Assembly: GCA_003155915.1 (NCBI GenBank)
Contig: PMFA01000015.1
Coordinates: 1 to 34,541 of the forward strand
Direction: 5' to 3'
Source of the DNA: Acidimicrobiaceae bacterium
Lineage (GTDB): Bacteria > Actinomycetota > Acidimicrobiia > Acidimicrobiales > RAAP-2
DNA length: 34,541 nt
The notes under the pieces are model-generated. The model was not told the DNA's origin, searched no databases, and was given only the letters and a program-made list of their open reading frames with translations. Below, piece by piece: positions 8,919 through 16,681 of this stretch. The translations under genes were made by a program, and so were the position numbers. Each line of letters starts with the position of its first letter. Position 1 is the stretch's first letter.

Positions 8919-9566
8919 TTAGGAGTTGATGGAAGTGTTTGAAGCGGTGGCGAGGGGCAGGATCACGTCATTGATGACGCGCGAAGAGAAGTTGATGTCC
9001 GGGAGTTCACCGGTGATCAGCACCTGTTGAATCATCAAAGCCGGCAAGAGTGATACGAGTAGGTCGAGGTTTCGTTCGGTCGACACTTCACCTCTCGCGA
9101 CGGCGCGTTCGAATATTTCGCGAATGACCTTGGTTCTCGGTTCGATCATTCGCTCGCGAACGACGTCGCGCAGTTCGGCGTCGTGGGCGAGGGCCGTGAT
9201 GAGACCCAGCATGACTCCTACGTCAAAACGGTTCTCCTGGCTACAGGATCGTTGACTCAGCGCCGCGAGGTCGCCCTCGAGCGAACCGGTGTCGGGCTCG
9301 GGCATCGAGCCCTTCGAACAGTTGAGCGCGTCGACCACCAGAGCGGCCTTACCCTGCCAGCGGCGATAGATCGTGGCCTTACTGGCGTGGGCGCGAGCGG
9401 CGACCGCGTCCATCGTCAATCGGTCGTAGCCAATTTCGGAGAGAAGATCGAGCGCCGCCTCGCGAATGGCGACGTCACGACTCGAGTCAAGGGGATGTCC
9501 TCGGTGACGAAGTCCGTGACCGCCCTGGAGTTCCAATCGTCGATTCACGACGTCGGTCTGGTCCAC
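8919..9566 (-). CDS. TetR/AcrR-family transcriptional regulator of the adjacent exporter
   Basis: The N-terminal helix-turn-helix is clear: AALDLLSEIGYDRLTMDAVAARAHASKATIYRRW matches the TetR pattern in separate blocks (LTMDAVAARA, then KATIYRRW). The rest is an alpha-helical ligand and dimer domain with no specific signature. The frame extends to 9617, but the best ribosome site (aaggag) directly abuts ATG 9572 and lies 6 bases before GTG 9566, so I place the start at GTG 9566 (215 residues). It presumably represses its own promoter and the MFS gene behind it; a 12-base palindrome sits 27 bases upstream of the start. Confidence 0.87.
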   Translation of the reverse strand: MDQTDVVNRRLELQGGHGLRHRGHPLDSSRDVAIREAALDLLSEIGYDRLTMDAVAARAHASKATIYRRWQGKAALVVDALNCSKGSMPEPDTGSLEGDLAALSQRSCSQENRFDVGVMLGLITALAHDAELRDVVRERMIEPRTKVIREIFERAVARGEVSTERNLDLLVSLLPALMIQQVLITGELPDINFSSRVINDVILPLATASNTSINS

Positions 9567-9592
9567 GGGCATCTCCTTTTCGAATAAATCAG

Positions 9593-9604
9593 TACAGTAC
9601 TGTA
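9593..9604. promoter_or_regulatory. Candidate TetR operator (12-base palindrome)
   Basis: tacagtactgta is a perfect 12-base palindrome 27 bases upstream of the proposed tetR start. It is flanked by further gtac half-motifs on both sides. Position and symmetry are typical for TetR autoregulation. Confidence 0.6.
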
Positions 9605-9803
9605 TCGTACACTGCAATTATTTTCTTCATTCACCAATGATTCAAAGGAAATTCCGTTCCGACGAGCGAATCTTGAGTCCGGGAGCGAGAAGAGGGCACG
9701 ACCGAGCGTCCAATTGGTTCTCGAGGGTGAGATCTCTGCTGGTCCGTTCTCCCGGGCAATTGGATTCACTTCAGGGTTCGTCCGGATTACGACGCGACGA
9801 CCA

Positions 9804-9836
9804 GTGTAGTAATACTTTAATTATCTAGTCTCCTAG
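9804..9836 (+). promoter_or_regulatory. Candidate promoter/operator of the GntR-ABC operon
   Basis: This AT-rich stretch just upstream of the GntR start contains the dyad agta-a-tact (9808-9816) and two ctag boxes (9825-9828 and 9833-9836). YtrA-type GntR proteins usually bind a dyad at their own promoter. No strong -35/-10 pair was identified. Confidence 0.35.
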
Positions 9837-9851
9837 TGAAAGTGAGATGTC

Positions 9852-10244
9852 GTGATTGAGTTTCGCCTGAATGGAAATTCCGGTGTGTCGCCGTATCAGC
9901 AAATCGTCCAGCAAGTGAAAAGTGCGCTACGGCTCGGACGACTGCGCATCGGTGATCAGTTGCCCACCGTCAAGGAAGTTGTGGGGAAGATCGCCATCAA
10001 TCCGAATACCGTGCTGAAGGCCTACCGCGAACTTGAACACGAGGGTCTCGTGGCCGCGCGACCCGGTATCGGTACGTTCGTAGTGAACTCTTTCGACGAG
10101 ACGACCTACGCCGCGCAGCGAACGCTGCGGCGGTCATTAGAAGTATGGCTGGAGAAGGCGCGTCGAGCCGGATTGGATGACGAAAGCATCGAAGCGCTCT
10201 TCGTCGACACGTTTCTCTTCGCGCCGAAAGAAGTAGTCCGATGA
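9852..10244 (+). CDS. GntR-family regulator, YtrA subfamily
   Basis: This short 130-residue protein consists of a GntR winged helix (SPYQQIVQQVKSALRLG, then GDQLPTVKEV, NPNTVLKAYRELEHEG and GIGTFVV, about residues 13-78) followed by only about 50 residues. The small C-terminal dimerisation part is the YtrA signature. YtrA members usually repress an adjacent ABC transporter operon and respond to cell-envelope stress. The start is GTG 9852; the nearby ATG at 9846 is out of frame. The stop overlaps the ATPase start by four bases (ATGA at 10241-10244), which indicates translational coupling. Confidence 0.88.
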   Translation: MIEFRLNGNSGVSPYQQIVQQVKSALRLGRLRIGDQLPTVKEVVGKIAINPNTVLKAYRELEHEGLVAARPGIGTFVVNSFDETTYAAQRTLRRSLEVWLEKARRAGLDDESIEALFVDTFLFAPKEVVR

Positions 10245-11137
10245 CCTCGGCACTGCTCGCCGTCGACCTCGGTAAGCGCTACGGGCGAAAGTGGGCACTG
10301 AGTGGTTGCACCCTGGATATCCCCACCGGTCACGTGGTCGGTTTGGTTGGGCCCAACGGTGCCGGCAAGACAACCTTGTTGCACCTCGCGGTGGGACTCC
10401 TGAGCCCGAGTTCCGGCTCATTGATGGTTCTTGATGAAGCACCAGCCAGCAGCGCCGAACAACTGGGCCGCATCGGATTCGTCGCACAGGACACGCCGGT
10501 GTTCGAAAACCTCTCCATTGCCACCCATCTTCAAATGGGTGCGGCCCTCAATCCGAAATGGGACGAGCAGTTGGCCCAGCAACGAATTCTCGAACTCGGT
10601 CTTGACCCGAATCAGCGCGCCGGTCGCCTCTCCGGTGGGCAACGCGCGCAACTCGCACTCACGTTGGCGATCGCCAAGCGACCGTCGCTCCTCTTGTTGG
10701 ACGAGCCAGTCGCCAGTCTGGACCCCCTCGCCCGTCGTGAGTTCCTGGCCACGTTGATGGAAGTCGTGGCCGAGCACGAAGTCAGTGTCATCCTGAGCTC
10801 GCACCTCGTGGCCGACCTCGAGCGCGTGTGTGACTACGTCGTGGTCCTCGCTTCCGCGCGCGTCCAAGTGAACGGCGAGATCGAGAATCTCTTGTCGACG
10901 CATCATCGTCTCGTGGGATCGCGGCGCAATCTGGACAACCTGCCCGAATCAGCGCACGTCATCGAAGTGAGCCACACCGATCGACAGACCACGGCGATTG
11001 TTTCGAGTGCCGATCCGATTCTTGACCCGTCGTGGAGCGTTGAGGAGATGACGCTCGAGGACTTGGTCCTGGCCTATATGGGCCAAGCCGAAGAGCAACG
11101 TCGAGTGCTGCTGCGATCGAATGGCGGCGCCAAATGA
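10241..11137 (+). CDS. ABC transporter ATP-binding protein
   Basis: A 298-residue ABC ATPase. Walker A GPNGAGKTT is at residues 37-45, the Q-loop is VAQDTPV near 81, signature LSGGQ at 130-134, Walker B LLLLDEP at 150-156, and an H-loop (LSSH) follows. The last 90 residues form an extension typical of ABC-2-type export ATPases. It overlaps both neighbours by ATGA and so forms a three-gene operon with the YtrA-like regulator and the permease. The system probably exports a hydrophobic or peptide compound or gives resistance to one; no substrate can be named. Confidence 0.92.
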   Translation: MTSALLAVDLGKRYGRKWALSGCTLDIPTGHVVGLVGPNGAGKTTLLHLAVGLLSPSSGSLMVLDEAPASSAEQLGRIGFVAQDTPVFENLSIATHLQMGAALNPKWDEQLAQQRILELGLDPNQRAGRLSGGQRAQLALTLAIAKRPSLLLLDEPVASLDPLARREFLATLMEVVAEHEVSVILSSHLVADLERVCDYVVVLASARVQVNGEIENLLSTHHRLVGSRRNLDNLPESAHVIEVSHTDRQTTAIVSSADPILDPSWSVEEMTLEDLVLAYMGQAEEQRRVLLRSNGGAK

Positions 11138-12180
11138 CGTGGTTCGCCTGGCGACAATTCAGAAGTCAGGCCCTCGTCGTCTTCGGCCTCCTGGTCGCGG
11201 TGGCGGTGGTCTTCCTCATCACGGGTCCACACTTTGCGAGTCTGTTCCACGACCTGAAGACGTGTAGGGCCAAAGGGGATTGCGAGTCAATCACGAGCTC
11301 GCTGACGAGCGGGCAGGACACGTACTTTCCCTTCGCCCAAGCCTTCAGTTTGCTCTTGCCGGCACTCCTCGGATTGTTCTGGGGTGCTCCGCTTGTTGCG
11401 CGCGAACTCGAATCGGGAACGTATCGGTTGGCGTGGACACAGGGTGTAACGAGGAAGCGATGGATATCGACGAAACTCGCCGTCGTCGGTGCTGCAAGCA
11501 TGTTGGCCGGCGGGCTGATGAGTTGGATGTTGACGTGGTGGGCGAGTCCCATCGATACGGTGAACGCCGACCGCTTCTCCTCGTTGGTCTTCGATACGAG
11601 TTATATCGCGCCTATCGGCTATGCGGCGTTCGCGTTCGCGCTCGGCGTAACGGCCGGAGTTCTTTGGCGCCGCACGTTGCCCGCGATGGCGACCACTTTG
11701 GCGTTCTACGTCGCGGTACGTGTTCCGTTCTTTCATTTCATACGACCACATCTCTTAACTCCGGTCAGGCAGATCCGGTCACTCAAGAACGTGGGGAACA
11801 TCGGATTCGAACGAACGCCGAACGGTTTGAGTTTCATCGCCGGTGACACAAATCTGCCAAACTCGCTGAACTTCAGCTCTTCGGTCGTCGGTGATCACGG
11901 CGGTGAAGTGACGCGACAGTGGCTACGAGACCATTGCCGCTCCATGCTTCAACAGGTCCCCCCCAATCCGGGCAAAGGGGTCAAGGTCACCACCGGAATC
12001 CGACCAGAGGCTTTCACCGAGTGCGTGGACAAGATCACGGCGGCGTTCCACCAAGTCCTTCTGTATCAACCAGCGAATCGGTTCTGGACGTTTCAGTGGA
12101 TCGAGACAGCGATCTTCTTGGTGTTGGCGGTCCTCTTGGGCGGTCTCAGCTACTGGTGGGTTCGGCGCCGAATCGCTTAG
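11134..12180 (+). CDS. ABC transporter permease (ABC-2-like)
   Basis: A 348-residue membrane protein. A first helix at about 14-32 (VFGLLVAVAVVFLI), a soluble loop with two cysteines, then helices around 68-86, 112-130, 155-175 and 182-200, a long extracytoplasmic loop (about 205-315) and a last helix near 320-342 (ETAIFLVLAVLLGG). The VARELESGTYRLAWTQGVTR segment is typical of ABC-2-type permeases from actinobacterial GntR-ABC operons. It starts with ATG overlapping the ATPase stop. Its stop (TAG) overlaps the stop of the convergent hypothetical gene within the four bases ttag. Confidence 0.82.
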   Translation: MTWFAWRQFRSQALVVFGLLVAVAVVFLITGPHFASLFHDLKTCRAKGDCESITSSLTSGQDTYFPFAQAFSLLLPALLGLFWGAPLVARELESGTYRLAWTQGVTRKRWISTKLAVVGAASMLAGGLMSWMLTWWASPIDTVNADRFSSLVFDTSYIAPIGYAAFAFALGVTAGVLWRRTLPAMATTLAFYVAVRVPFFHFIRPHLLTPVRQIRSLKNVGNIGFERTPNGLSFIAGDTNLPNSLNFSSSVVGDHGGEVTRQWLRDHCRSMLQQVPPNPGKGVKVTTGIRPEAFTECVDKITAAFHQVLLYQPANRFWTFQWIETAIFLVLAVLLGGLSYWWVRRRIA

Positions 12181-12578
12181 AGGGCGCGCATTTTGTTGTT
12201 ACGCGCGTCGTGGGTGACCTCGGCGAGTCCCAGGGCTTCGAGCAATGGAGGGAGGTACATCGCGAATCGCCCCCGGTAGCCCTTTCTGAGTCCGTACCAA
12301 CCACCGACCGGGTTCGTTGCCGAGCGTCCCCAGGCTTCGACCGTGCCGTCGGCCGCCGGTTTGTTCTCGTCGGCCGCGCCCAGTACGACCCAGTCGCCCC
12401 GGGCGAGCAGCCACGCGTGAAGCTCATCAACCGCCGAGAGGTGATACTTCAAGGTCGTCGAACCGATGACGCACACCAGTGCCGGCGGATCGGCATCGGG
12501 GTCGCGGTACATCGAATACTTGGATGACCCGGGCGGCGTCGTCAACTCCCACGGGTCGCTCTTCGTGCCTTCGGTCAC
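12177..12578 (-). CDS. Conserved hypothetical protein (133 aa)
   Basis: A soluble 133-residue protein rich in Trp, Gly and Pro, with the striking stretches DPWELTTPPGSS, GDWVVLGAADENKP, NPVGGWYGLRKGYRGRF and a LLEALGLAEV.. tail. I believe it belongs to a conserved actinobacterial domain-of-unknown-function family, but I cannot give a reliable family name. There is no signal peptide or membrane segment. It begins at GTG 12578, with gaaggag five bases upstream. It is the last gene of the minus-strand run that starts with the monooxygenase, although a 36-base gap separates it from the isomerase-family gene. Confidence 0.75.
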   Translation of the reverse strand: MTEGTKSDPWELTTPPGSSKYSMYRDPDADPPALVCVIGSTTLKYHLSAVDELHAWLLARGDWVVLGAADENKPAADGTVEAWGRSATNPVGGWYGLRKGYRGRFAMYLPPLLEALGLAEVTHDARNNKMRAL

Positions 12579-12614
12579 GTGATCTCCTTCGTCGGTTGAG
12601 TTGAAGCTGACTTG

Positions 12615-13247
12615 CTACTTAGTGAGGCGACCGCGCAGTATGTCGACGCCGTCGCCACTCAATGAATCCATGAGTGGTCGGGTGGCCATCGCCATCAAGA
12701 GAGCGACCATCGGACCCGCGACCTCCGGGCCACTGCCGTGGGACCAATCAGCATCGGTCGCGCGGAGTCGAAGTCCGGCAATGGTCTTTTTCGCCGCGAC
12801 CGGAAGGTTGGAGGCCTTGAACATGTTGAGACAGGCCAGCTTGGCGTCGCTCGACGTGTCGTCCGGTATGCCGAGTGGTTGACGAATATCAGTGCCGTGG
12901 ACCACGACTTCGCCGAGCATCGCCATCGCGGCCGCCGGTGGTTTATTAGTGGTCGTTGTTCGCGCCCTGATTCGCGCGATGATCTCACTGGTCGGCAATC
13001 GGGCCCCGTCACGAGCCGCACGGTCCATCATGACGTTGAAGCGAAATCCGCTGGCGAGAAGACCCTTGAAGAATCGGCCCGTCGTCTGTTCACCGGCAAT
13101 CATCATGTGCGCGGCGACCACGTGCACGTTCCATCCCTGACACAGCGTGTCGGCCGTCCATTGTTCGGGTGAGAGCGATTCGAGCATGTCCGCCGAACGC
13201 GCGCGCTCGTCGTGGATCATCTTCCAGGTCTTCACGTCGTCGCTCAT
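12615..13247 (-). CDS. Mycothiol-dependent maleylpyruvate isomerase-family protein (DinB-like fold)
   Basis: A 210-residue four-helix DinB/MDMPI-type protein. The CQGWNVHVVAAHM motif (about residues 36-48) matches the family GWxvxdvxaH pattern, with His47 as the expected metal ligand. VVVHGTDIRQPLG in the C-terminal half supplies the second conserved His region. Family members use mycothiol and a divalent metal for isomerisation or S-transfer; many are of unknown substrate. The start at 13247 (MSDDVKTWK) is chosen because aaaggag lies five bases before it; an in-frame ATG six codons earlier lacks such a site. The presence of mshC in this window fits a mycothiol-using host. Confidence 0.8.
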   Translation of the reverse strand: MSDDVKTWKMIHDERARSADMLESLSPEQWTADTLCQGWNVHVVAAHMMIAGEQTTGRFFKGLLASGFRFNVMMDRAARDGARLPTSEIIARIRARTTTTNKPPAAAMAMLGEVVVHGTDIRQPLGIPDDTSSDAKLACLNMFKASNLPVAAKKTIAGLRLRATDADWSHGSGPEVAGPMVALLMAMATRPLMDSLSGDGVDILRGRLTK

Positions 13248-13305
13248 CGACGCTCCTTTAGGCACGCCAGAGACTGCCCGAGCGCCACGCGGTCGCTAGC
13301 GTGCT

Positions 13306-13719
13306 TCATTGGACGAGCTCGCCGCCGACCGCGACGGTGGCGAGACGATCTAAGAAGAACTGCCAACCGTTTTCGTGGTCAGTGATGGCGTCCTCCGGCA
13401 GACCGCTGTGGACCAGGCGAACGAGCGTGTCGTCGCCCTCGGGAATGAGCGTGATGGCGACCTTGGTCGAACCGGCCGGTATCGGGTGTCCGGGTTCGTT
13501 CCAACCGAAAGTGAAGACCACTTTCTCGTTCTCAATCACTTCTACGAACTCGCCCAACGCGTCATGGTCGCCCACGACGTTGACCTTGTAGATGCCACCG
13601 GGACGGGCGTCGAACTCGACGTCGGTGCCCAACCACGACTGCATCCCGGGCTCGATCAAGAAAGCGAAAATCGTTGACGGTTCGGCCTTGATCAGGACCT
13701 CGCGCGTAAGTTCAGCCAT
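13306..13719 (-). CDS. SRPBCC-domain protein (AHSA1-like)
   Basis: A 137-residue START/Bet v1-like protein. It begins LTREVLIKAEPSTIFAFLIE, continues with a GGIYKVNVV strand and KVVFTFGW, and ends in the usual long helix (ENGWQFFLDRLATVAVGG). These are typical of the AHSA1 subfamily, small hydrophobic ligand-binding proteins. It overlaps the upstream arsR gene by 8 bases. ArsR-SRPBCC pairs are common in actinobacteria, and the ArsR usually controls its partner. Ligand unknown. Confidence 0.87.
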   Translation of the reverse strand: MAELTREVLIKAEPSTIFAFLIEPGMQSWLGTDVEFDARPGGIYKVNVVGDHDALGEFVEVIENEKVVFTFGWNEPGHPIPAGSTKVAITLIPEGDDTLVRLVHSGLPEDAITDHENGWQFFLDRLATVAVGGELVQ

Positions 13720-14035
13720 CTCTGTTGTCCTTCTTTCGTTGGGCCGCTTCCGCGGCGGCTTTCAGTCGGTCGAGACCCCCGGACCAGTACTGGTCGAGGA
13801 ACGTGCGCAGTCGAGTCATTTCGTCGACGTTCGCGATGTAGAGCCGTCGATTGCCGGCGCGGCGTTCACAGATCAGATTCGCCTGTCGCAAGACACCGAG
13901 GTGCTGAGAGATCGCCGAACGCGTCACGTCATGAAAGTGCGACGCGATGTCCGTGGCGGGCATTTCGCTCGACCACACCAGGCGCAGTATCTCGCGACGC
14001 TTCGGATCGGCGATGGCTTTGAGCGCGATGTCCAC
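13712..14035 (-). CDS. ArsR-family winged-helix regulator
   Basis: The 107-residue protein has the full ArsR fold: ADPKRREILRLVWSSEMPATDIA, then TRSAISQHLGVLRQANLI and RRAGNRRLYIANVDEM as recognition helix and wing. No ELCVCDL-type metal motif is present, so it is more likely a small-molecule or SRPBCC-partner type than a metal sensor. The start is GTG 14035. It lies 21 bases after the hydrolase stop, and a GTAAG/CTTAC dyad cluster lies immediately upstream. Overlap with the SRPBCC gene implies coupled translation. Confidence 0.88.
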   Translation of the reverse strand: MDIALKAIADPKRREILRLVWSSEMPATDIASHFHDVTRSAISQHLGVLRQANLICERRAGNRRLYIANVDEMTRLRTFLDQYWSGGLDRLKAAAEAAQRKKDNRDG

Positions 14036-14044
14036 CGGCCTAGT

Positions 14045-14065
14045 GTAAGCGAAGACTTACGTAAG
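14045..14065. promoter_or_regulatory. Candidate ArsR operator (three GTAAG half-sites)
   Basis: gtaag at 14045-14049, cttac at 14056-14060 and gtaag at 14061-14065 make a perfect 10-base palindrome (cttacgtaag, 14056-14065) plus an additional inverted half-site. It lies 10-30 bases upstream of the arsR GTG and overlaps the hydrolase stop codon (14057-14059). Position and symmetry suggest autoregulation. Confidence 0.5.
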
Positions 14066-14995
14066 AAGCAACTTAAATTGAGGGTGACTTTTCGCGATTA
14101 ATGATTGGCGCCTCGACGCCGCACCGGCGTGTTCGGAGATTTCAGCGACAATCGTCTCCCAGTACCGCTTCGCGAGGTCGTGTCCCATGCCCGAGATTGC
14201 GACAAAGCGCGCACCCGGTATGCACTCAGCGGTGCGAATGCCGCCACTGATGTCGATCAGGGTGTCGGCGTCGCCGTGCACCACGAGGGCGGGCACCTTC
14301 GTCGTTCGAAGCCTTTCGGCGCGACTGCCCGACGCGATGACGGCCGCGAGTTGACGCGCGACGCCACGGGGGCAAAAACAGCGATCGGAGGCGTCGCCCA
14401 CGCGTGTCGCCGTTCGCTGCGCGTCGTACTCGCTCGGACTGGTGTAGAGCTCCTCGAGGGCTTGGCTGCGCGCGATGACCGTCTCGCGGTCGTGTCCGGG
14501 TGGAGCGTAGAAGAGTGCGCCAACCTCGACGCTGGCCTGAACGACGTCGGGGTCGCCCGTCGTGGACATGATCGAGGTGATCGACGACAATCGCTGCGGG
14601 TGGTCGATCGCCAACTGCTGGACGATCATCCCGCCCATGGAGGTACCCATCACGTGGGCCACGTCCACGTCGAGGGCGTCCAGCACCGCGACGGCGTCGT
14701 GGGCCATGTCGCCGAGGCGATACGGGATCTCAGGCGCTCGACCCTCGCGCACGGCCGCGGCGACGTCGCCGAGGCGCGGCGTGAAGCCGTCGAGTTTGGT
14801 GGACAGTCCGACGTCGCGGTTGTCAAAGCGAATGACGAAGAATCCACGGTCCACGAAGCGCTGACAGAGTTCGACGTCGAAGTTGATGCACTGACTTCCG
14901 AGCCCATTGACGAGGAGCAGCGTTTCGTCGCCCACGCGACCGAAGGTCTCGAAGTACAGCTCGACCGGACCGTTAGTGGCGAGCGCCACGGCCAT
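14057..14995 (-). CDS. Alpha/beta-hydrolase (probable esterase)
   Basis: A 312-residue alpha/beta-hydrolase. The oxyanion-hole region is LVNGLGSQC, the nucleophile elbow GTSMGG carries Ser119, the acid is probably the second Asp in HGDADTLID (residue 244), and the His is in GMGHD (residue 272). The overall layout (RFDNRDVGLST after strand 4) is that of the family often annotated as carboxylesterase or 3-oxoadipate enol-lactonase-like. It follows the Baeyer-Villiger monooxygenase directly: the monooxygenase stop is followed by gtgatg, with either codon a possible start. An ester product of that enzyme is a natural substrate; this is inference from context. A 19-residue basic tail extends past the usual end. 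Confidence 0.85.
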   Translation of the reverse strand: MAVALATNGPVELYFETFGRVGDETLLLVNGLGSQCINFDVELCQRFVDRGFFVIRFDNRDVGLSTKLDGFTPRLGDVAAAVREGRAPEIPYRLGDMAHDAVAVLDALDVDVAHVMGTSMGGMIVQQLAIDHPQRLSSITSIMSTTGDPDVVQASVEVGALFYAPPGHDRETVIARSQALEELYTSPSEYDAQRTATRVGDASDRCFCPRGVARQLAAVIASGSRAERLRTTKVPALVVHGDADTLIDISGGIRTAECIPGARFVAISGMGHDLAKRYWETIVAEISEHAGAASRRQSLIAKSHPQFKLLLT

Positions 14996-14998
14996 CAC

Positions 14999-16501
14999 TC
15001 ACTCGAACACCAGACAGCCCTCGTCGAGATCGACCAACGGCAGTTCGTCTCGTTCGGCCCAGTAGTCCTGGGTGTGGCGCCACTCCGGCTTGTCCAGACG
15101 CTTGGGCATGAGGTGCATCGAACGCATCAAATAGTTGGGATTGAAGTACTCCACGTCGACCCATTCGAGCCACTGGTCCTCGAGGTCCTCGGGCCGGAGT
15201 CGCGGCGTGACCCGCGTCGCTCCGAGTTCGTCCATGTGCAGGAGCATGCGGTTGACGAAATCACTGACCAAATCGACGCGCAGGGTCCAACTCGCGCGAA
15301 AGTAGCCGAAGACCCACACGAGGTTCGGTACGCCCGAGAACATCATTCCGCGGTAGGTCACCGTATCGGCGAAATCCAACGGCACGCCATCGATCGAGAA
15401 CGAGATGTCGCCCAAGACGCTCAGGTTGAAACCGGTCGCGGTCACGATGATGTCCGCGTCGAGTTCCTCACCGCTCTTGAGCGTCACGCCGCACTCGGTG
15501 AAAGCTTCGATCTCGTCGGTCACGATCGACGCCTGCCCGTCGCTGATCGACTTGAACAGGTCGCCGTCGGGTAGGAACGCGATTCGCTGGCGCCACGGCA
15601 TGTAGCGCGGCGTGAAGTGCGTCTCCACGTCGAAACCCGGTGGCAGCGCGGCGCGCACCAAATCGATGAGCGCCGCCTTGGCGAACTCCGGCTCTTCGAG
15701 CGCGAGCTGCGTGAGCGCGTGCAGGTTGAAGAGGTTCTCGCGCCGAACGATGTCGTGGACCCACTCCTCGGGGACTTCTAGTTCGCGCAAGTGATCAGCC
15801 AGGAGATTTCGGTTTTCTCCGGTGAAGTAATAGGTCGGCGAACGCTGGAGGATCGTCACGTGCGAGACGGCATCGGCAATGGCCGGCACCAACGTCGCCG
15901 CGGTCGCGCCCGAGCCGATGACGATCACCTCTTTGTCGCGGTAGTCGAGGTCGTCGGGCCAGGTTTGGGGGTGGACGATCGTACCATGGAACTTTTCCAT
16001 CCCGGGCCACTGTGGCGTGTAGCCCTCGGCGTGTCGGTAGTAGCCCTGACACATCCAAAGAAAACTGGCACTGAACGTGACCGTCTCGCCGGTCTCCGTG
16101 CGTGTCGCGTTCACGCTCCAGCGGTTGTCCTCGCTGCTCCACGAGGCTGAGTCGATGTGGTGTCCGTAACGAATGTGACGCTGCAGGTCGTTCTCGGCGA
16201 TGACGTCGCTGAGATACTTCTGGATCTCGGCCGCGGTGGCGATCGGGGCACTGGTCCAGGGCTTGAAACGGTAGCCGAACGTGTAAAGGTCGCTGTCGGA
16301 GCGGATCCCGGGGTAGCGGTGCGTGTGCCAGGTCCCACCGAAACTGTCCTGGGCTTCGAGCATGACGAAGCTGCGGCCGGGATTTTGGTTTTGCAAGTGA
16401 TAGGCCGTGCCGATTCCTGAGATGCCGGCCCCGACGATGACGACGTCGAAGTGTTCGATCGTCTGGTCCGTAGTCTCTTCGCGCTCCAGGGTCGTGCTCA
16501 T
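14999..16501 (-). CDS. Flavin-dependent Baeyer-Villiger monooxygenase, EthA-like
   Basis: About 500 residues. FAD-binding VGAGISG is at about residues 24-30; NADPH-binding GSGATAATL is near 197. Between them is the Baeyer-Villiger fingerprint FxGxxxHxxxW(P) as F172-H-G...H178...W182-P (numbered from the first of two Met codons). RYPGIRSDSDLYT, PEDL-like PDDLDY and LQRSPTYY blocks align with mycobacterial EthA from memory. Such enzymes insert oxygen next to a carbonyl, converting ketones to esters or oxidising thioamides. The second ATG (16501) is favoured by the spacing from agagga. It heads the minus-strand run and is followed at once by the hydrolase. Confidence 0.87.
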   Translation of the reverse strand: MSTTLEREETTDQTIEHFDVVIVGAGISGIGTAYHLQNQNPGRSFVMLEAQDSFGGTWHTHRYPGIRSDSDLYTFGYRFKPWTSAPIATAAEIQKYLSDVIAENDLQRHIRYGHHIDSASWSSEDNRWSVNATRTETGETVTFSASFLWMCQGYYRHAEGYTPQWPGMEKFHGTIVHPQTWPDDLDYRDKEVIVIGSGATAATLVPAIADAVSHVTILQRSPTYYFTGENRNLLADHLRELEVPEEWVHDIVRRENLFNLHALTQLALEEPEFAKAALIDLVRAALPPGFDVETHFTPRYMPWRQRIAFLPDGDLFKSISDGQASIVTDEIEAFTECGVTLKSGEELDADIIVTATGFNLSVLGDISFSIDGVPLDFADTVTYRGMMFSGVPNLVWVFGYFRASWTLRVDLVSDFVNRMLLHMDELGATRVTPRLRPEDLEDQWLEWVDVEYFNPNYLMRSMHLMPKRLDKPEWRHTQDYWAERDELPLVDLDEGCLVFE

Positions 16502-16681
16502 CATCGTCCTCTCACGTCATCGGAAAGCGTCGAGTGTTCGTCTCGTCGGCCACCCAACCGGACATTAGACGCCCCACGCGGCGCTCGTCGGGTGATGTCA
16601 CGTGGTCGTCACGCGATGTGCACCGCGTGCGCGAGAGCACACGTTAGGGTTCTGGGCGAAGAAGCCGGAATGAGGAGCACG

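Noticed and set aside
14105-15574. 489-codon open frame on the plus strand
   Set aside because: Antisense to the alpha/beta-hydrolase and monooxygenase genes, which show clear catalytic motifs.
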